Origin: Filosporella fistucella
Taxonomy: Eukaryota > Ascomycota > Leotiomycetes > Helotiales
Length of the DNA: 64,000 bases
Reading direction: 5' to 3'
Assembly: GCA_030077755.1 (NCBI GenBank)
Contig: JAQJZZ010000018.1
Span: forward strand, 1,674,001 to 1,738,000
A program made the translations under genes and the position numbers. Positions 57,301 to 64,000 of this stretch are shown here, in pieces; positions within the stretch are counted from its first letter, which is position 1, and each line of letters begins with the position of its first letter. The notes under the pieces are model-generated. The model had not been told where the DNA came from. It did not search any database and was given only the letters and a program-made list of their open reading frames with translations.

Positions 57301-60300
57301 TGTTGGTGTATCCGGGGGAGCGCTCAGAGTGCTTTGCCCAAAGTCAGACTCATCCTCTTCTTCATCTGGGAATCCGTAAGTCGTGAAGTGCTCGACCTTG
57401 AAAGTCCAGACACCAGTATCACGGTCGTAAGAAACAAATTCTGTGTCTTGAACTTGTCTCAGGCGATCTGTGTGCTTCTTGAATTGGGTAGCAGCAAGCT
57501 TCTCGCTGCTAGCGGCTTTCTTCTTACGAGGCCAAGAATTTTCCAACGAAATGGTTGATGGAACATTTAATCCTTTGCCTCTAGGTGGTTTCTTGGCAGC
57601 TATCGCATACACAGTAGCTGATCGTACCGAAAGTTGAACGATATCCCCCATGATCTCGTCCAGGTTGATAAGATTCAGATCTACGGGGGCATTGAATTGC
57701 ACTTGCCCAACACCAACACGGCCGACTGTAAGATTGGTAACTTTACTACGCTGTGCCCGGTTCATGTTTTCAATTTCCTGTTTTGTAGGACTCATCCAGT
57801 AATCACCAGGCTCCTGGTCCTCTTGGCTGATGGGCTTCTTGACAATCTGATTTGATTGTACTGGAGCAGCTGCTTCATCTTCGTTGACGATAGCAAGTTG
57901 ATTGTTGCTGTTTGGAACCTGTTCCATCTCGGGTGGGGTTGAAATGCCAGTTGTCGGCTTGCTGCCGTTCAAACCTGAACGGGACCGGCCGCTAGCCGTA
58001 TCCGCTGTAGATGGTTCAGCAGTGTTGACGGTTTTCAAAGGACTTGAGACACCGGCACCATTGGTGCTAGCACCTGGCTCGTTGAAGGAGACTCGCTTTT
58101 TGAGAATACTACCCAGAGGAGTGGAGGGTGTGGTTTGAGACTGGGGATTTGGTGGGGAGAATAAATCAGCGCGGATGTTTCTGCTAATGGTCAATTTCTT
58201 CACACTACCTGTGCTTCCGAAATGTTTGTTGTTTGGGCTTGCTGAGAAAGCACCTGGCGCGAGGATACTATCTTCAGCATTGTAGGTACGACGGAGACTG
58301 CTCGTTGATATGCTCTTGCTCAGTCCGCGCCCAAAACTGCTGGCACCTAACAAACTGTTGCTGAACGCGCCTGGGGTGCTAGCAGTGCTCGAAACACTTC
58401 CAGGGGAGTTAACTCCTCCATAAGAGAAGCCAAATTGCTTTGGAGGTGTCTGATAAATTCGAGACGAAGCAGAGCTCAACTTGTACAAAGGAAGTGCCGC
58501 ATTCTGCTTCTTTCGGTTGATACTGCTGGTCAAAGGGGTTGCCAAGGGGCCAGGATTGACAACTTGTGCCATGGGACCAATGTCACTAAACAAGCCACTT
58601 CTACCACCATAAGCATTCGCGTCGCTGATGCTGGCAGTAAGAGATTGCGGTTGTTGACCTTGTTGAGAGCCTCCAAACATTGAGTTTGCACCAAAGAGTG
58701 AATTTTGGGGTTGCTGCTGTTGTTGCTGCTGGTTGTTGCTACCGAGTCCACCAAACAAACTGCTTCCTTGTTGTTGATTATTGCTATTGCCAAATAGTCC
58801 TCCGCTTTGCTGTTGAGTACCTGTATTCCCAAACAAACCGCCAGGCTTTTGCTGGTTATTATTGTTGTTCAGGCCACCGAAGAGACCTCCAGTGTTTTGC
58901 TGTTGGGGTTGAGTCTGATTTTGCGTACCAAATCCTCCTCCGAAGAGACCACCGGTTGTATTCGTCTGTGTGTTCGTTGCACCAAACAAGCTGCTCCCTG
59001 TTGCTGCTGGCTTGTTACCAAAAAGGCCACCGGTATTATTTTGGGTATTGGTATTTGCTCCGAATGGGCTGTTGGTATTAGTTGCGGTTTGTGTGTTGCC
59101 GAACAGAGATGAGGTTTGTGCTGGAGCTGCAGCTCCAAAAAGCGATCCAGCTGGTTTAGCTTGATTGTTTCCACCGAAAAGGGAAGAGCCGGTCTGTTGT
59201 TGGTTGTTGGCAGCACCAAAGCCACCAAAACCGGTTGTAGCTGCTGGCTGCGCACCAAATCCCGTGGTTGTGTTTTGCTGTTGCGTATTGCTTCCAAACA
59301 ATCCACCACTTCCAAATCCACCAGTGGCAGCAGGGGTAGCGCCAAATCCAGTTCCAGTTGCTGTGGAAGTTGCATTGTTGCCAAAGCTAAATGCGGGTTT
59401 GGCTGCAGCATTGTTATTTCCAAAGAGTGAAGAGCCGGTATTTGCATTTGCTGCACCGAACCCTCCGGTTGTGCCAGAGCCAAATCCACCAGTAGTTTGT
59501 GTACTACCAAATAAACCACCGGATGGCTGCGCAGCAGGTTGGGAACCAAAAAGGCTACCAGTAGCAGGTTTGGCAGCGCCAAAGAGACCTCCACCGGTTG
59601 TGGCTGTTGATCCAAACCCAGTCGATGCAGGTTGAGTTGAACCGAATCCTGTGCTTGTTCCACCCCCAAACAAACTTGAACCTGTGTTTGTGTTTGTATT
59701 CGTAGATCCGAAGCCAGTACTCGTGTTAGTGTTCGTAGAGCCAAAACCACCGAAGTTCGTTGCGCCAAAAGCACCAGCCTGATTGCTCGCATTCCCATAT
59801 CTGCGGCCCTGGTTGTAATCGGCCAATCTCAACTCTTCGGGCGAGAATTTTTGGTATGGCTGTTGAAAGCATATGCTCTGGAAGGCATTTTGTTGATTGG
59901 TCGAGCTGTTGGGTTCCTTCTCAATGAAAGGTTGGAACGGCACACTTCCGGTACCCTGACACTCACCAGCACCCCCACCTAAAGCTGTTGACGCAGGAGA
60001 ACCAAAGGCGCCAGTTGCTGGCGTTGTTCCTCCAAATCCGGAACTCGAAGCTGCTGCACCACCGAATGGGTTCGATGAAGCTGGGGTGGCTCCAAATGCG
60101 GGCTTTGCGGCTCCAAATAATCCACCACCAGTATTGTTTGAGCCAAATGTAGACGTTGCTGCAGGAGTCGTAGAGCCAAATCCACCAAATCCACTTGAGC
60201 CTGCTGTGGTCGTTCCACCACCAAACAAGCTGCTGCCAGTTGTTGCAGTGGTGCCGAATCCTGATGGCTTTGCGCCGAATGCATTATTCGTTGTATTTCC

Positions 60301-60851
60301 GAAACCTGGAAATATTCAGGTTAGTAACTTATCATCTAGCGTTCGCTGTGGAAATGGGGGGAAATTTTTCTGCATGACTGCACGTTGAGAACAGATCCAG
60401 AAGATTTATCATGGAACTGGGGAGCTGTGGGAGAGCTATAGGTTTGGACATGAAGACTTGAGACGGCGACACGCGAAATCGAGTCCAGCAGAACCATCCA
60501 GAGCAGAAAAGCATCGTCGACATACCTCCAGAGCTTCCAAAGCCTCCAGTCGTTCCACCACTACCGAAGAGTCCACCCCCAGTATTGTTTGTGCTCCCGA
60601 AACCGGTGGTACCAGTTGATCCAAAGCCTGTACCGAGAAGAGAGATTGGTGTAAGTGATGAGTTCGCGCTGATGTCCATAGTCTCAAGGTCCAGGCAGAT
60701 GCCAGGCCAATTGTGTACCGGGGATATGAGAAGGGGTTGACCTACCTGTATTTGCAGTAGCATTCGATCCAAATCCTCCCCCAAATCCAGTATTCTGCTG
60801 TTGCTGATTGTTGTTCTGGCCAAAGCCACCGAAGCCCCCAAAGCCCGACAT
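54367..60851 (-). CDS. NUP145: Nuclear pore protein Nup145 (Nup98-Nup96 precursor)
   Basis: Exons, complement of 54367-54480, 54529-56151, 56201-56455, 56569-60305, 60526-60627 and 60746-60851, encode 1978 residues. The precursor splits itself into an FG-repeat Nup98 half and a scaffold Nup96 half. The first 600 or so residues are FG/GLFG repeats rich in Asn/Gln/Thr, interrupted near 183-235 by a GLEBS segment (CQGTGSVPFQPF, NAFQSICFQQPYQKFSPEELRLADY) that binds Gle2/Rae1. The autoproteolytic domain follows (GDYWMSPTKQEIENMNR, VGQVQFNAPVDLN) and ends VEHFTTYGF, with cleavage expected after Phe1043; Thr1044 stands where Ser is usual. The Nup96 part has WPYAKRPK and the alpha-helical fold of the Y complex (KRFGLDWRQAFGLRLWYG, YNIHKILKLPLTEDNYLKHS). 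The intron at 56456-56568 needs a weak donor (GTTGGT). CDC31 lies head to head with it. Confidence 0.96.
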
Positions 60852-62379
60852 GATGAGGTTGAGGTCGATGAGAACTGAGCCAAATGACTATGACAATTGA
60901 AAGCTGTCGATGTAGCTTGTGCTGTGTGCGATGAAGTAACGCGGGTGACGCGGTTGGAAAAGGAGGAAGGTCGCGCTCAATGCTGACGAGCTGGCGCAAA
61001 CATTAGAATTGATGAACGAAAGTCGAGAACCATCAAAAGTTTTTGTTGCGCAAAAGTAGAGGGAGGGTGTGTATGAGTAGGCGAAAGGGGAGGTAGTAAA
61101 TGGCCACCAGAAGTTTTTATGAGGGCAACGCGCTGGAAATGAAGCTGGACTTCACCTTCCTAACCACTCTTGTCTGATCGGTTAGCGGCAAAATTTTGGC
61201 CAATCAGCTGATCGAAAATTAACGAATGACTGATTGTACTGCTGCCTGTGCGCAGCACACAGCACCAGTGATTATCAACCTCTGTGAGTGGCCAGCAACA
61301 TGAACTCATGTTACAGCTTGCATGGTCTCGACTGCATTGCTACGTTCTACGCGCCACTGATTCTGAAGGACATTGCTGCCTGAGGGCTTTTGGTTGGATA
61401 CGAATGATTTTCTCACAATGGACTGAGCTTTCAGGTCACATGCGATAAGAAGTTGGGCTTTCTTGGACAGCTTTCTGCCTATGACTCTTTCATCGTAATA
61501 CACTATGAGTTGGTGTGAAGTACACCGAGAGGGTGGATTACAAATCATTGATAGGTGCTGTGTTTCCTTTCTCTGTCTGGAGAGCTTGAGAGAGGCTTAG
61601 ATAAGGTAGGTATGTCAGTGGCAGGTAAGTACTTCAGAAAGGTACTTAATTTCAGAGCAAGCTTTGCGAGGTCATTGCATCGGTTGGGATGTCTGACTTT
61701 TTATTCCTGATATACTGCAATGCTTATATCCTCAAAGGTTCGATAATCATCCTTTGCGAAACTGTAAGGGGACTCTACTATCCTCAGTTCACAAGCAAAT
61801 CTCAGGTCGTCTACCTATGAAGACCGAAGCACCTACACGCTTTGGGAACGAGCAAAAATGGACCAACGAAATGATTTTCGTTCCGCAGCAGTAGAGAATC
61901 ATTGAGCTGTAGATACATACCTACCCCCAGCAACCTCACAAATATCCAATATTCATCCCCTCCCAGGTTGGTAAAAGTAGCGAGGGGAAATTCACGTTCG
62001 TTTCGTCATATAGATTATGGAGAATTCAAAATCAACTGGAAATCCGAGAATATCCAAGCTACATCAACACAATGAAACAATGTAGCTCCATATTTGAGTC
62101 AGATCCCGAGTCTTTACCAAATCTTATCCGTGTAAAAAGAAGCTTCCATCCAATGTTTATCCATATTCTTGAAACATTACGTCTTAAGCTTGACCCTCAT
62201 CCTCCCTAGCCCAGTCTCTAAAAGTCGCGTCGTAGAACACCAAAAATCGCGTCCACTTCCAACCACTCTAATTCTAACTACAACACCACTGACTATCAAC
62301 ATCCACGCAGTAGAATTTCTGCTATACGGAGACAAAGCAAATTCCAGAAACCTCAATTTCAAACCTGAAATACAATAAA
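60852..62379. other. Divergent promoter region, NUP145 / CDC31
   Basis: No gene seen. Promoters of both flanking genes are expected. The frame at 61306-61548 has no domain. Confidence 0.5.
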
Positions 62380-63164
62380 ATGGCATCAGCAGCTCAATCG
62401 CACCCGTCCTTCCCCTCTCGCCCATACTCCAACACCCTCCACGGCAAAAGCACCGCTCCCTCCTTCGGCACCACATCCCACACAGCCAACAGAGAAACCG
62501 CCCGTCTAGAGCGCGAAAGACAAGAGCGCGAGCGCGCGCAAAGAGAAGCAGCACAAGCCGGGTCCTCGAATCCAGGGCCCCAGATCACAGATGAGCAAAG
62601 GGAAGAGATAAACGAGGCAGTATGTCCTTTTCATGCCTAACCCCAAATCTACCGGGGGCAAGAGCAAAGGAAGAGAATTATATTGACCAGAAACAGTTCG
62701 GCCTCTTCGACCTAGACAAAGACCAAAGGATAGATTACCACGAATTCAAAGTCGCTCTCAAAGCCCTCGGATTCGACCTCCCCAAATCTGAAATCCTCTC
62801 CTACCTTACAACCCACGGCATAGCACCCGATCCATCCGCTCCTCCCCCTCAAACCCGGCCCATAATGTCACAAGCGCAGAATACAGTCCCAGCTGGTCGT
62901 CTACTACTTACACTTCAAGGTTTCCAGACCATAGCAGCGAAATTGATCAGTGAGCGTGATCCGAGAGAGGAGATCTTGAGGGCTTTTGCGCTATTCGATG
63001 CGGACAATAAGGGTGTTATTAGTTTGGAAGATTTGAGACGAGTGGCGAGGGAACTTGGGGAGGGGTTAGAGGAGGAGGAGCTAGTGGCTATGATTGAGGA
63101 GTTCGATTTGGAGGCTAAGGGGGGTGTGGGGCAGGAGGAGTTTATTGGGATTTGTATGGGTTGA
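62380..63164 (+). CDS. CDC31: Centrin Cdc31 (EF-hand, spindle pole body)
   Basis: Exons 62380-62619 and 62697-63164 encode 235 residues. Centrin is a calcium-binding protein of the spindle pole body half-bridge and also acts in mRNA export and DNA repair complexes. An unstructured, basic and Ser-rich tail of about 60 residues, with an ERERQERERAQRE helix, precedes the EF-hand body. EF1 is canonical (DLDKDQRIDYHE, 85-96). EF2 is degenerate and followed by a Pro-rich insert (APDPSAPPPQTRP). EF3 reads DADNKGVISLED (181-192); EF4 reads DLEAKGGVGQEE (217-228), with some ligands replaced. The family is usually 160-200 residues; the extra length is the tail and the insert. The second AG (62695-62696) is used as acceptor because it restores EA-FGLFDLDKD. 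Confidence 0.95.
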
Positions 63165-63751
63165 GGAGGATGGATATGCACCGCTTTATATTTTGATGCT
63201 TATGACCAAGTGGAAAGAGAGACGTTGGACAAGAGATGGAAGGTATTTTGTGTTCGAATACTGTACTTGCAGTGAAAGCGCGGCGTCAAGGCATTATACC
63301 CCAGAAGAGCTGACTGTCAAGGGTTCAGTGGAGCCCTTTTCATTTCTGAGATGAATATGCTTCCTTGTGTCGAAATACATGTTATCACTATTCAACGCCT
63401 TTTTCATTGATGCTTCGCAATTCAGTTTGCGTTGTCTTTCGCAGCTGGCTGAAATCACTCCCTAGCTAAACAAATGGTTCTACCATGCTGTAGAGAGATA
63501 TTCACGTGCAATTATACGCCGAATAGAGGTTCAAAATCAGATGTGCAATGCTTCGTGAATTCATTCACGTCTCAATCTAACAGTGACAATAGAAAACCCC
63601 AAGCCCCGATCGGCAATGACTTGTCATGCCCAATCAACAAAGTATATCATTTGCACGCCTGCTTGAAGAATGAGTATTGTGCAAGATCCATATTCCCAAG
63701 TAAATCTCAATTCGAAAGAATGCTACCACCCGACTTCCACTACCTTTTCCT
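63165..63751. other. Convergent 3' region, CDC31 / endocytic adaptor
   Basis: No gene seen; 3' ends of the two neighbours. Confidence 0.45.
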
Positions 63752-64000
63752 TTAAAACTGGATCAAGTCACCCTGCCCATTTGGTCCTTGCTGTTGTCTA
63801 CCTCCGAATGGGTTACTCGATTGTTGAGCGCCATAGCCGCCACCGAAGCCATTTGACATACCAGCTGGCCCTGTTGCGGCCGGAATTTGACGCCCAGCTC
63901 CGAAGCCACCGGATGAATTTGCTCCATAGGATGTTTGAGGCATACCAGTGTACTGATTTTGGAGGAAAGGATTTGTACCAGTCTGTTGTGCGTTCAACCG
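63752..64000 (-). CDS. 3' end of an NPF-motif endocytic adaptor (epsin/AP180-like)
   Basis: An 83-codon frame, including the stop, runs from the window edge to 63752; the amino part lies outside. The visible tail is Gly/Asn/Gln-rich and carries two NPF tripeptides (TGTNPFLQNQYTG and SSNPFGG), the ligand of EH-domain proteins such as Ede1/Pan1, and ends GDLIQF. That terminal LIQF resembles the clathrin box at the very carboxyl end of yeast epsins and AP180 proteins. The ENTH or ANTH domain that would settle the family is not in the window, so I give no gene symbol. Role inferred: linking membrane and cargo to clathrin during endocytosis. Confidence 0.6.
   Translation of the reverse strand, partial: RLNAQQTGTNPFLQNQYTGMPQTSYGANSSGGFGAGRQIPAATGPAGMSNGFGGGYGAQQSSNPFGGRQQQGPNGQGDLIQF

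Noticed and set aside
1..64000. tRNA, 5S rRNA, CRISPR arrays or transposon ends
   Set aside because: I looked for B-box-like GGTTCGA sites, spaced repeats and long terminal inverted repeats by eye and found none I could support; a tRNA scan was not possible.

Overview
The window is nuclear DNA of a filamentous ascomycete (Pezizomycotina). The evidence is compact genes with many short introns (mostly 44-110 nt, GT..AG with CTAAC/CTGAC-like branch sites), fungal cell-biology genes (NUP145, SEC3, SRP40, CDC31, mitochondrial uS7), fungal-type transporters, a pectinesterase and an Argonaute. A Leotiomycetes/Helotiales origin (Botrytis/Sclerotinia-like) is my inference from gene style; no search was run. 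I rebuilt gene models by hand from splice sites and paralogue similarity, so all exon ends are predictions.

Layout. 0-8 kb: 5' part of a minus-strand low-complexity protein with RSMLD repeats; mitochondrial ribosomal protein uS7 (minus); a 96-residue lone dsRNA-binding-domain protein (minus). 8-10.4 kb: nitronate monooxygenase (plus), then a probable spliced small transcript. 10.4-15.5 kb: secreted pectinesterase and an 11-exon 14-TM MFS exporter (both minus), the latter needing a 4-nt micro-exon. 18-21.2 kb: Argonaute with an RGG amino end (plus). 22-28.5 kb: monocarboxylate-type MFS transporter and exocyst SEC3 (minus). 29.7-37 kb: SRP40/Nopp140-like protein, ADA2-like adenosine deaminase, and a fungal membrane protein (all plus). 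38-43.8 kb: three tandem paralogues of a BTB-like protein with a conserved Cys-rich tail; the middle copy is broken. 45-46.5 kb: M20-family amidohydrolase (minus). 47.7-49.35 kb: decayed MNN1-type mannosyltransferase ending in a 148-bp polypurine repeat. 49.7-51.5 kb: orphan membrane/coiled-coil protein (minus). 54.4-60.9 kb: NUP145 (Nup98-Nup96) precursor (minus). 62.4-63.2 kb: CDC31 centrin (plus). 63.75-64 kb: 3' end of an NPF-motif endocytic adaptor (minus).

There is no obvious metabolic cluster. The genes are mainly housekeeping (ribosome, exocyst, nuclear pore, nucleolus, spindle pole) with accessory islands: pectinesterase plus exporter, the BTB-like array and the degenerate glycosyltransferase. 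The points most worth following are the BTB/Cys-tail family and its broken middle copy, the 4-nt micro-exon, three apparent GC-AG introns, the lone dsRBD protein near Argonaute, and an ADA2-like enzyme with an apparent lipid anchor instead of a signal peptide.
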